DNA from: RGIG4608 sp045635885
Lineage (GTDB): Bacteria; Bacillota; Clostridia; Oscillospirales; CAG-272
DNA: 64,000 bases
Assembly: GCA_045635885.1 (NCBI GenBank)
Contig: JAZTWO010000065.1
Coordinates: 4,360-68,359, forward strand
Direction of reading: 5' to 3'
The notes beneath the pieces are model-generated. The model had not been told where the DNA came from. It saw only the letters and a list, made by a program, of their open reading frames with translations, and did no database searches. The position numbers and the translations under genes are program-made. Each line of letters starts with the position of its first letter. Positions within the stretch are counted from its first letter, which is position 1. This document shows positions 34,494 to 41,837 of this stretch, piece after piece.

Positions 34494-35249
34494 TTACCAA
34501 ATTTTGATGTTCCATGCGCTAACGACATCCTTAAGCACGAATACATAGAGCAACACAAGTCCAACCGAAAGGAGTGTGAACAGGATGAGATGCAAAACAA
34601 GTGCTTTGTTTGAGGGCTTATCGATAACGGAATAGTTTTTATCAACAAGCTTTAATTTTGCAAGAATTGGGAGTGCCATTGATAACACAAACACAATTAG
34701 GGTTGCTTCAAGAGGGAACATAATCAAGTTTTTGGCAATTCTTACACCATTGATAAGATTATATGTTTGCGCTTTTTCAATTCCGTAATAAATGTAGTAC
34801 ATCCACTTCATAAAAATTGATGTGAGGACTATATTTGAAATGAAATTGATAGAAAACTTTGCGGTGAGGGCACGGGTGAAGTTGATTTTTCTTCGCCAGA
34901 AAAACAAACCAAACAAGAAGGAGCTTGACATTTCAACGAGCGCAAAGGGTGGAAAATATTCGCCCATCTCACCTGTTACGATAACACCGAGTGTGTCGCT
35001 GATGAGTCCGACTGCAAGACCCACAACGGGACCGTAAATTACCGAACCGAGAGAATTTACATAACCGTCAAGGGACATATTAAGCCCCGGCGCCAATCTG
35101 ATTTTAGCAAATTTAACTGCAATTCGAAGCGCAACTATGAGTGCGGCTATGGTCAAAATTTTGACGTCCTTGAATTGAAGCGTGGCTTCTTGCCAATATT
35201 TTAACGTAAAAATGCTTGCAAATTTTTTGCTTTCTGTATTTTTTTGCAT
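34494..35249 (-). CDS. folT: ECF transporter S component for folate
   Basis: A 251-residue substrate-binding membrane subunit of an energy-coupling factor transporter. Six or so helices are visible, with the typical segment GSVIYGPVVGLAVGLISDTL near residue 65-85. Folate is inferred from the family pattern and from the THF riboswitch directly upstream. The start ATG at 35249 has AAAGGAGG 10 bases before it, so the longer frame that runs through the riboswitch is rejected. The ATPase and EcfT partners lie elsewhere. A disordered or basic N-terminal stretch of about 30 residues precedes the first helix. Confidence 0.88.
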   Translation of the reverse strand: MQKNTESKKFASIFTLKYWQEATLQFKDVKILTIAALIVALRIAVKFAKIRLAPGLNMSLDGYVNSLGSVIYGPVVGLAVGLISDTLGVIVTGEMGEYFPPFALVEMSSSFLFGLFFWRRKINFTRALTAKFSINFISNIVLTSIFMKWMYYIYYGIEKAQTYNLINGVRIAKNLIMFPLEATLIVFVLSMALPILAKLKLVDKNYSVIDKPSNKALVLHLILFTLLSVGLVLLYVFVLKDVVSAWNIKIW

Positions 35250-35402
35250 GAAAATAATCCTCCTTTCCCACAAAAGAAAAGAGGATTGCATAGTTATCCT
35301 ATTTTCACAGCGGGATGCGAATCTTGTACCGCAGAAAATTCTTTCGTCCACGGGGCAACTCCCCGTCCCCATGGCACTTTACGCGCAAGATTCTACTCTG
35401 TT
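35250..35402 (-). promoter_or_regulatory. THF riboswitch controlling folT
   Basis: The minus-strand leader matches the tetrahydrofolate aptamer: AGAGTAGA and GCGCGTAAAGTG near the 5' side (about 35402-35375), an inner GGGGACGGGG arm, and GCGGTAC..GATTCGCATCCCGCT on the 3' side (to about 35307). Downstream, AATCCTC (35281-35287) is complementary to the GAGGATT that forms the ribosome site (about 35255-35261), which suggests control of translation by sequestering the Shine-Dalgarno. The aptamer call is from recall of the consensus, not a covariance search. Confidence 0.85.
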
Positions 35403-35412
35403 TTTCCTGAAT

Positions 35413-35441
35413 ATTTTACCACAAAAGCGCAAGAATTTCAA
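35413..35441 (-). promoter_or_regulatory. Promoter of folT
   Basis: TTGAAA (35436-35441), 17-base spacer, TAAAAT (35413-35418) on the minus strand, just before the riboswitch. Confidence 0.75.
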
Positions 35442-35459
35442 TAGTTTTTTTAGAAAAAC

Positions 35460-35488
35460 TTGACTTTAAGCGGCAAAAGTTGTATAAT
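35460..35488 (+). promoter_or_regulatory. Promoter of queT
   Basis: TTGACT (35460-35465), 17-base spacer, TATAAT (35483-35488). Transcription would start near 35495, at the riboswitch. Confidence 0.8.
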
Positions 35489-35496
35489 GTTTCATA

Positions 35497-35540
35497 GTGA
35501 GTTCGCAACTATCCTCACTTAAAACAAAACTATAGAAAGG
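35497..35540 (+). promoter_or_regulatory. PreQ1-I riboswitch controlling queT
   Basis: Stem P1 GTGAG/CTCAC (35497-35501, 35514-35518) encloses TTCGCAACTATC, and an A-rich tail AAAACAAAACTA follows that can enter the P1 groove and pair with the loop. This is the H-type pseudoknot of preQ1-I. GAAAGGA lies directly after it. Gene context (queT) supports it. Confidence 0.8.
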
Positions 35541-35559
35541 ACATTCAATTTTTGAATGT
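35541..35559 (+). promoter_or_regulatory. Hairpin between ribosome site and start codon of queT
   Basis: ACATTCAA TTT TTGAATGT is a perfect stem placed between GAAAGG and ATG. Confidence 0.65.
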
Positions 35560-35571
35560 AAGTACAAAAAA

Positions 35572-36066
35572 ATGAAAAGAAACAATCAAAGCAGGGTGCG
35601 TTTTATAACGCTTTCTGCAACAATCGCATCGCTCTATATTGTCTTAACTTTGATTTCGGCAATGTTTGGGCTTTCTTCGGGAGTAATTCAGGTCAGAATT
35701 TCAGAGGCACTTTGCGCCCTGACATTCTTTACACCTGCTGCAGTTCCCGGACTTACAATCGGTTGCCTTGTTTCAAATCTTGTAACCGGGGCAAACTTGC
35801 TTGACGTGGTGTTTGGCACGCTTGCAACATTTCTTGGCGCGTGGGGCGGATATTGTCTTCGCAAAAGAAAGTGGCTTGTTACCTTGCCAACCCTTGTTTC
35901 AAACGTGATAATCATTCCATTAGTTCTTGTTTATGGCTTTGGTGTGACCGATATGGCACTGCCCATTATTGCTTTAACAGTTGGTGCGGGCGAATTTGTC
36001 TCCGCTTGCGTGCTTGGTATGTTATTGCTTTTGGTACTTAAAAAGAGAAATATCAATTTGAAATAA
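35572..36066 (+). CDS. queT: ECF transporter S component, queuosine precursor
   Basis: A 164-residue membrane protein with six helices; the QueT family pattern VRISEALCALTFFTPAAVPGL is clear. It supplies preQ0/preQ1 uptake together with a shared ECF module not found here. The ATG at 35572 is about 31 bases from the last purine-rich ribosome site (GAAAGG, 35535-35540); an 8-bp hairpin ACATTCAA/TTGAATGT lies between them. Folding of the hairpin could bring the site near the ATG; a start at ATT (35548) is another possibility, giving eight extra residues. Confidence 0.88.
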   Translation: MKRNNQSRVRFITLSATIASLYIVLTLISAMFGLSSGVIQVRISEALCALTFFTPAAVPGLTIGCLVSNLVTGANLLDVVFGTLATFLGAWGGYCLRKRKWLVTLPTLVSNVIIIPLVLVYGFGVTDMALPIIALTVGAGEFVSACVLGMLLLLVLKKRNINLK

Positions 36067-36133
36067 TACAAGTTTTATCCAATTAATAAAAAAATTAACA
36101 ATAATAATTTTTTTAAAAAAATTCAAAAACCTA

Positions 36134-36162
36134 TTGACAAGTGAAAATTTTGGTGCTATAAT
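36134..36162 (+). promoter_or_regulatory. Promoter of the T-box ABC transporter operon
   Basis: TTGACA (36134-36139), 17-base spacer, TATAAT (36157-36162). Confidence 0.85.
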
Positions 36163-36169
36163 ACAGTCA

Positions 36170-36440
36170 ATAAGAAAAAGACGTTTGAGCAAAAAGAGTG
36201 CAAAATGAAGTGTCTTCAGAGAGTTGGCGGTTGGTGTGAGCCAATGATAAGTAGTTTTGTGGCGTACATTTTGCGAGTTGTGTGTTGAAATCTTTTTTGA
36301 GAGTAGGTACAACGGTGGCTCCCGTTACGAGCGTAGACTTTGATAGAAGTCGGTAAGGGTTAAATCGTGAGGTTTAACTGAAGCAGAGTGGTAACACGGT
36401 CTTTTCGTCCCTGCATCCAAATGGATGCGGGGCTTTTTTG
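36170..36440 (+). promoter_or_regulatory. T-box leader with intrinsic terminator
   Basis: The conserved T-box sequence AAGCAGAGTGGTAACACGG is at 36381-36399, and the terminator TGCATCC AAAT GGATGCG with TTTTTT at 36409-36439. In Stem I the distal stem TTGG/CCAA (36224-36227, 36241-36244) is visible. The base helix GCAAAA/TTTTGC (36189-36194, 36269-36274) and the next helix TGCAAAAT/GTTTTGTG (36199-36206, 36254-36261) frame an internal loop whose 3' side reads GCG-UAC-A. By analogy to glyQS, the specifier is UAC (36265-36267), tyrosine. A TGG at 36260-36262 is the alternative (Trp). The rest of the 425-base region from 36067 is AT-rich. Confidence 0.9.
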
Positions 36441-36491
36441 TTGCTCTGGACAAAATATTACATGGTCGCTAAGCGACAGGAGGAAACTTTT

Positions 36492-37463
36492 ATGAAAAAA
36501 ACATTAGCACTCGTTCTCACACTCGTTATGTTGTTGACATCTTGCTTGTTGGTTACAAGCTGTGGTGATAAAGATGGCGTCAACGGTTCCAAAACATTTA
36601 AGGTTGGTGTTTGCCAGCTTGTTCAGCACCCTGCTCTTGACTTGGCTACTCGCGGATTTGTTGATGCTCTTAAGGCAGAGCTTGGCGATAGTGTTGAAAT
36701 CGACGTTCAGAACGCATCCGGTGATACAAACGTTTGTAACACAATCGTAAACAAATTCGTAAGCAAAAACGTTGACCTTATTATGGCTAACGCAACACCT
36801 GCACTTAGTGCGGCATACAACGCAACAGATAGTATTCCGATTCTTGGTACATCCATTACAGAATACGGTGTAGCACTTGATACAACACTTGTAAACGGTG
36901 TTGTTGGCGGCAACGTATCAGGTACAAGTGACCTTGCTCCCCTTGATCAGCAGGCACAGATGATTTTTGATTTCTATCCCGACGTTGAAAAGGTTGGTAT
37001 CGTTTACTGCTCTGCAGAAGCGAACTCCAAATACCAGGTTGAACAGGTTAAGGCACATCTTGAAGCAAAGGGCGTGGATGTTGAAGTATTTCCTTTTGCA
37101 GACTCCAATGATATTCTTGCAGTAGTTACAGCTGCTTGTGCTTTCTCAAACGTTCTTTACATTCCCACAGATAACACAGCTGCAGAATCTGCAGAAATTA
37201 TTAGAAATGTTGTTATTGAAAACAACACAGTAGTATTTGCAGGCGAAGAAAACCTTGCAAAAATTTGCGGTATCGCATCTCTTTCAATCAGCTACTATGA
37301 CCTTGGTGTTACAACAGGTAAGATGGCTGCAAAGATTCTTAAGGGTGAAGCAGACATTTCTGATATGAAGATTGAATACGCACCCGCTACAAAGAAATTT
37401 AACAAAGAACTTTGCGAGCTTCTTGGTGTTGTTGTTCCTGAGGGATATGAAGCAATCGAATAA
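36492..37463 (+). CDS. ABC transporter substrate-binding lipoprotein (TrpX-like)
   Basis: A 323-residue periplasmic-binding-type lipoprotein (ABC_sub_bind family). The signal peptide ends in LLTSC or LVTSC (Cys18 or Cys24), so it is anchored to the outer face of the membrane. The mature part has the two-lobe pattern typical of the TrpX group (FKVGVCQLVQHPALDLATRG). The start is ATG 36492 behind AGGAGG. It heads a three-gene transporter operon under a T-box, so it responds to an uncharged tRNA; the predicted specifier suggests an aromatic amino acid, tyrosine or tryptophan. Confidence 0.88.
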   Translation: MKKTLALVLTLVMLLTSCLLVTSCGDKDGVNGSKTFKVGVCQLVQHPALDLATRGFVDALKAELGDSVEIDVQNASGDTNVCNTIVNKFVSKNVDLIMANATPALSAAYNATDSIPILGTSITEYGVALDTTLVNGVVGGNVSGTSDLAPLDQQAQMIFDFYPDVEKVGIVYCSAEANSKYQVEQVKAHLEAKGVDVEVFPFADSNDILAVVTAACAFSNVLYIPTDNTAAESAEIIRNVVIENNTVVFAGEENLAKICGIASLSISYYDLGVTTGKMAAKILKGEADISDMKIEYAPATKKFNKELCELLGVVVPEGYEAIE

Positions 37464-37503
37464 GAAATACTAATAAAAACAATAAATTTTAAAGGAATTA
37501 GTT

Positions 37504-38421
37504 ATGGAACAATTAATTAACGCACTTCCGGGTGCCGTTGCCCTTGGTCTCGTTTGGGGGTTGATGGCTATCGGATTGTATATAACATATAAAATACTTG
37601 CAATATCCGATTTGACGGTTGACGGTTCTATTTGTACCGGTGCGTTGGTGTGTGCAATGCTTATAACAAAGGGAGTTGATCCCTGGGTGGCAATGCTTGG
37701 TGCAGTGGTTGCAGGTGGTCTTTGCGGACTTATAACCGGCTTTTTGCACACCGTTTTGGGCATTCCTGCAATACTTTCAGGTATTTTAACTCAGCTTTCT
37801 TTATGGAGCGTGAATTTGAAATTGGCGGACGGTAGTTCACAGGTTTCAGTTTCTTGGAGAAAATATGACGTTATTCTTAGCTCAAGCAATAACAAAGAGG
37901 CGATTGTTACTCTTCTTATAGTTGCGGCTGCAATTATTGGGTTTCTTTATTGGTTCTTTGGCACATCTCTTGGTTGTTCAATTCGTGCAACGGGTTGCAA
38001 TATCAATATGAGCCGTGCGCAAGGCATTAATACCGAGCTTAACAAGGTTTTGGGACTTATTATATCCAATGCTCTTGTTGCGCTTGCAGGTGCAATTTTG
38101 GCTCAATATCAGGGCTTTTATAATATTAATATGGGACGTGGTGCGATTGTTATTGGCCTTGCAGCCATAGTAATCAGTGAAGTGCTTTTCTCAAAAATTG
38201 CAAGAAATTTTGCGGTTCGCCTTTTGGGAGTTCTTATCGGTGGCGTGATTTACTATCTTGTATATCAGGTTATTGTATTCCTTGGCATTGATACCGATCT
38301 TCTTAAGATGCTTTCTGCAATTGTGGTTGCACTCTTCCTTGGTGTTCCAAACCTTAAGGACAAGGTTATGGCGAAAATTCACATGAAAAAGAAATCGAAG
38401 GAGGTTGAGGAAAATGCTTGA
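37504..38421 (+). CDS. ABC transporter permease
   Basis: A 305-residue BPD/LivH-like permease with about eight or nine membrane helices, e.g. around residues 10-28, 50-85 and 205-260. GLMAIGLYITYKILAISDLTVDGS is typical of the TrpY group in two overlapping pieces. It forms the channel for the lipoprotein upstream. The ribosome site is weak (AAAGGAATTAGTT before ATG). The 3' end overlaps the ATPase gene by eight bases. Confidence 0.9.
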   Translation: MEQLINALPGAVALGLVWGLMAIGLYITYKILAISDLTVDGSICTGALVCAMLITKGVDPWVAMLGAVVAGGLCGLITGFLHTVLGIPAILSGILTQLSLWSVNLKLADGSSQVSVSWRKYDVILSSSNNKEAIVTLLIVAAAIIGFLYWFFGTSLGCSIRATGCNINMSRAQGINTELNKVLGLIISNALVALAGAILAQYQGFYNINMGRGAIVIGLAAIVISEVLFSKIARNFAVRLLGVLIGGVIYYLVYQVIVFLGIDTDLLKMLSAIVVALFLGVPNLKDKVMAKIHMKKKSKEVEENA

Positions 38422-39208
38422 AATTAAAAATGTTTCCAAAACCTTTAATACTGGAACGATAAATGAGAAAAAGGCACTTCGTGACGTTTCTCTTACACTT
38501 AATGACGGTGATTTTGTAACGGTTATTGGTGGTAACGGCGCGGGTAAATCGACACTTCTTAACGCAATATGCGGAACATGGCAGGTTGACTGCGGTCACA
38601 TAATTATTGACGGAAGGGACGTAACAAGCACCCCTGAGCATAAAAGAGCGAAATATCTTGGCAGAGTTTTCCAAGACCCAATGATGGGCACTGCCGCAGA
38701 TATGGAAATTCAGGAAAATCTTGCTCTTGCCAAAAGACGTGGCAAAATGCGTGGACTTGGTTGGGGAATTTCTAAAAAGGAAAGGGAAGAATACAAAGAG
38801 CTTCTTTCCACCTTGGGACTTGGTCTTGAGGATAGAATGACAAGCAAGGTTGGTCTTCTTTCGGGAGGGCAGAGACAGGCGGTGACGCTTCTTATGGCGG
38901 CAATGGCAGAGCCAAAGCTCTTGCTTCTTGACGAGCATACGGCGGCGCTTGACCCAAAAACTGCAGAAAAGGTACTTGAAATAACAGAGAATATTGTAAA
39001 TAAAAACCGCCTTACAACCCTTATGATCACTCACAATATGCGTGATGCCATTAAACACGGCAACCGCCTTATTATGATGAACGAGGGCAAGGTAATTGTT
39101 GACGTTTGCGGTGAAGAAAAGAAAAATCTCACCGTTGAAGATCTTCTTGAATTGTTTAACAAGGCAAGTGGAAAAGAATTCTCAAACGACAGAACTATGT
39201 TGGCTTAA
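38414..39208 (+). CDS. ABC transporter ATP-binding protein
   Basis: A 264-residue ATPase with Walker A GGNGAGKST (about 36-44), signature LSGGQRQAV (about 150), Walker B LLLLDEHTAALDP with Glu, and a switch His in MITHNMRDA. The start is ATG 38414 behind AAGGAGG, within the permease end. Together with the two preceding genes it makes a complete importer. Confidence 0.94.
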   Translation: MLEIKNVSKTFNTGTINEKKALRDVSLTLNDGDFVTVIGGNGAGKSTLLNAICGTWQVDCGHIIIDGRDVTSTPEHKRAKYLGRVFQDPMMGTAADMEIQENLALAKRRGKMRGLGWGISKKEREEYKELLSTLGLGLEDRMTSKVGLLSGGQRQAVTLLMAAMAEPKLLLLDEHTAALDPKTAEKVLEITENIVNKNRLTTLMITHNMRDAIKHGNRLIMMNEGKVIVDVCGEEKKNLTVEDLLELFNKASGKEFSNDRTMLA

Positions 39209-39220
39209 TAGCTTATACAA

Positions 39221-39252
39221 AAAAGACCTTTTCAAATTGAAAAGGTCTTTTT
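39221..39252. terminator. Bidirectional terminator
   Basis: AAAAAGACCTTTTC / GAAAAGGTCTTTTT type stem between convergent genes. Confidence 0.85.
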
Positions 39253-39259
39253 ATGGTTT

Positions 39260-40258
39260 TTAGTTTTCAATAAATGTGTATTCGGGACAATTGTCGATTG
39301 TATCGAAGTAATAACCCTCGGAAATGAGGAAGTCAAGGATTTCACCAAGCGCTTCGTTTGTTGACCATTTATCGTGCATCAAAACGATAAGGTCGAGGTC
39401 ATTACTCTTTGCCTTTGCAAGTCCTGACTTGAGTGTGGCAATAAAGCTTTGAGCATTATCGTTGCCTTCGGCATCACCTGTGAGGGCGGTCCAGTCATAA
39501 ACTGCGTATCCGATTCCTCTTACGGCATTTATGTATTCAAGGGCTTCTGCGTCGGTTTCTAAAAGAGCATTGTTAGTGCCACCTGGGAAGCGAATTATTT
39601 TCTTTATTTGGGCGAATTTTTCTTCGCCAAGAGCTTCAATCAAAGCATTTTCATATTGCTTAACTTCGTTAATAAACGCATCAATTGAGAAATACACGCT
39701 TTGAAGCTCATGTGTGTGTGAGTGACACGCTATAACGTGGCCTCTGTTGAAAATAGTTTCCATTCTGTCAGGATAGCGTTCAATATCTCGACCCTCGCAG
39801 AAGAAGCTTGCTTTAATGCCATATTCTTCGAGCTTCATAACTATTTCATTGGTGTTGTCACGAGTTGGTCCGTCGTCAAAGGTGAGGTAAATTACCTTAT
39901 CTTTTGAAACGTCGTTTCCATAAATCTTTACAGTTGTGCCGATTTTTATTCTAAGTCTGCCTGTGTCTGAAAGCGTAACGCCAACAAATTCGATTTTTTC
40001 AACCTTGTTTGCGATTTTGCTTTCGGTGGGAATTATTTCGTATGAAATATCCGCATTTTCAAGAAGAGCTTTTGCATCTTTTAAGTTCATTCCCTCAATA
40101 TTATCTATGTCGATATATTTTGGGGTTGGTGTGGATGTTGGTACGCTTAAGCTATTCATAAACACGATTGAAAGCACCAAAAGTACAAACACACATGCAG
40201 AAAGGATTCCAACAAGTTTAAGAGTTTCTTTTTGTTCTTTGGTATAGTTTGTTTTCAT
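39260..40258 (-). CDS. Membrane-anchored NodB polysaccharide deacetylase with PASTA-like domain
   Basis: The protein has 332 residues. Helix 14-34 anchors it outside the membrane. Residues 50-113 look like a PASTA domain (MNLKDAKALLENADISYEI, then KIGTTVKIYG). The NodB deacetylase domain follows: motif 1 TFDDGP (126-131) with metal Asp129, motif 2 HSHTH (179-183), motif 3 RFPGG, motif 4 with DW, and motif 5 LIVLMHDKW. It probably deacetylates GlcNAc in peptidoglycan, giving lysozyme resistance. The PASTA domain could dock it on muropeptides. AAAGGA precedes ATG; the gene is monocistronic. Confidence 0.87.
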   Translation of the reverse strand: MKTNYTKEQKETLKLVGILSACVFVLLVLSIVFMNSLSVPTSTPTPKYIDIDNIEGMNLKDAKALLENADISYEIIPTESKIANKVEKIEFVGVTLSDTGRLRIKIGTTVKIYGNDVSKDKVIYLTFDDGPTRDNTNEIVMKLEEYGIKASFFCEGRDIERYPDRMETIFNRGHVIACHSHTHELQSVYFSIDAFINEVKQYENALIEALGEEKFAQIKKIIRFPGGTNNALLETDAEALEYINAVRGIGYAVYDWTALTGDAEGNDNAQSFIATLKSGLAKAKSNDLDLIVLMHDKWSTNEALGEILDFLISEGYYFDTIDNCPEYTFIEN

Positions 40259-40371
40259 TGTATTGTCCTTTGATTAAGTATTTTGCAAACTATATTGTAC
40301 CATTAAATAAAAAATTTTACAATAGAAAAAACAAAAAAATGTAAATTTTTAATATTATTTTTTTAACTTAC

Positions 40372-40400
40372 TTGAAAGAAAAATAAAAAAGTGATAATAT
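40372..40400 (+). promoter_or_regulatory. Promoter of tldD
   Basis: TTGAAA (40372-40377), 17-base spacer, TAATAT (40395-40400). Confidence 0.55.
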
Positions 40401-40433
40401 AATTTTATAGACACAAATTAGGAGGTATGAAAA

Positions 40434-41837
40434 ATGAATTTTTCTTCGTTTTTAAATTCAAGACGTGAAAATTGCAAGCAGCTTGTTGCTGAGCTTGGCA
40501 AAAGCTTTGCGTACGTTGGAATTCTTGGTTCTGACGTTAAATCAAGCGCAATAAGAGTTAATCGCAACACGTCCGATATTGGAGAGGGTGGCGCTGCCGA
40601 GTGCGGATTCGTTATTAAAATGCACAATGGCAGAGCATTCTTTGAATATTCAATTGATGACATTGCGGGTGACATTCCTGCACTTGCAAACAAAATTATC
40701 GACTCGGTTAAGGTTGAAGAGTCCCTTATGGATAGCGAAATTAACGTTTCTGTTCCCAAGGACGAGCCAATGGTTAAGTCTTTTGCCCGTGAGTGCGATT
40801 TTGACAATTTCTCGGACGAGGAGCTGCTTTCAAAATGCATTGAGATTAGAGATGAAATTCTTTCAAAGAGCGACAAGCTTTTAAATGCTATGGTTGCGGT
40901 TATGCCCTTTACTGTTTCAAAGCTCTTTATTTCTAAAAACCGTGAGCTTGACCAGTTCTATTCTTGGGTTAACGTTATGGCGGTTGGAGTTTATCGTGAT
41001 GGTGAAAAAATGGTTATGGCAAGAGAGGGAACATATTCCAATCTTATGAAGGAAGCCCTTGAAGAGATGCCTTCTCATCTTGATAAGCTTGTTACAAAGT
41101 GCGAAAAGCTTGCAAAGGCAAAGCCAATTGTACCGGGGGTATATGACGTTATTACAGACCCCTCAATTTCGGGACTTATCGCGCACGAAGCATTTGGTCA
41201 CGGGGTTGAAATGGACCAGTTTGTTAAGGACAGAGCTTTGGCAAAGTATTTTGTTGGCGACTATGTAGCATCCCCCATTTGCAATATGCGTGACGGTGCT
41301 GCATCAACTTTTTCAACCGCATCATATTTCTTTGATGACGATGGAGTTTTGGCTCACGATACACAAATTATCAAAGATGGAATTCTTGTTGCAGGTATTT
41401 CTGACCTCGTTTCTGCAACCGAGCTTGGTACTGAGCCAACCGGCAACGGCAGACGTCAGTCATACAAGAGAAAGGCATATTCAAGAATGACAAACACCTT
41501 CTTCTGCCCCGGAAACGACAAGCTTGATGATATGATTGCTTCAATTAAGCACGGATATATGCTTTTTGAAACTAATAACGGTATGGAAGACCCTAAAAAC
41601 TGGCAAATCCAATGTACCGCAGAATATGGAATTGAAATTGTTGACGGTAAGCTCACCGACAACTATGTTTCTCCTGTTGTTATGAGTGGTAGTGTTCCTG
41701 AATTGCTCAAATCCATTTCAATGGTTTCGGACGATTTTAAAATAATCGGTGCCGGCTCTTGTGGAAAGGGCTATAAAGAATGGGTGCGTGTTTCTGACGG
41801 CGGACCTGCTTTGAAAGTGAGGGTTAAATTGGCATGA
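40434..41837 (+). CDS. tldD: TldD metalloprotease subunit
   Basis: A 467-residue member of the TldD/PmbA family. With TldE it forms a heterodimeric zinc peptidase that trims unfolded or modified peptides (e.g. bacteriocin precursors, CcdA). The HExxxH metal motif HEAFGH is at His251-His256. RQSYKRKAYSRMTNTF and the C-terminal GSCGKGYKEWVRVSDGGP agree with the family. GGAGGT lies seven bases before ATG. The stop overlaps the tldE start (ATGA). Confidence 0.93.
   Translation: MNFSSFLNSRRENCKQLVAELGKSFAYVGILGSDVKSSAIRVNRNTSDIGEGGAAECGFVIKMHNGRAFFEYSIDDIAGDIPALANKIIDSVKVEESLMDSEINVSVPKDEPMVKSFARECDFDNFSDEELLSKCIEIRDEILSKSDKLLNAMVAVMPFTVSKLFISKNRELDQFYSWVNVMAVGVYRDGEKMVMAREGTYSNLMKEALEEMPSHLDKLVTKCEKLAKAKPIVPGVYDVITDPSISGLIAHEAFGHGVEMDQFVKDRALAKYFVGDYVASPICNMRDGAASTFSTASYFFDDDGVLAHDTQIIKDGILVAGISDLVSATELGTEPTGNGRRQSYKRKAYSRMTNTFFCPGNDKLDDMIASIKHGYMLFETNNGMEDPKNWQIQCTAEYGIEIVDGKLTDNYVSPVVMSGSVPELLKSISMVSDDFKIIGAGSCGKGYKEWVRVSDGGPALKVRVKLA

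Noticed and set aside
35250..35372. N-terminal extension of folT
   Set aside because: The extra codons are the THF riboswitch; the ATG at 35249 has a strong ribosome site.
36260..36262. UGG as the T-box specifier (Trp)
   Set aside because: In the fold I favour this triplet overlaps the end of the upper helix, while UAC lies in the loop next to the base helix. Kept as the alternative, not excluded.
38366..39058. 230-residue minus-strand frame opposite the ABC ATPase
   Set aside because: Shadow of a well-supported gene; no motif, no ribosome site.
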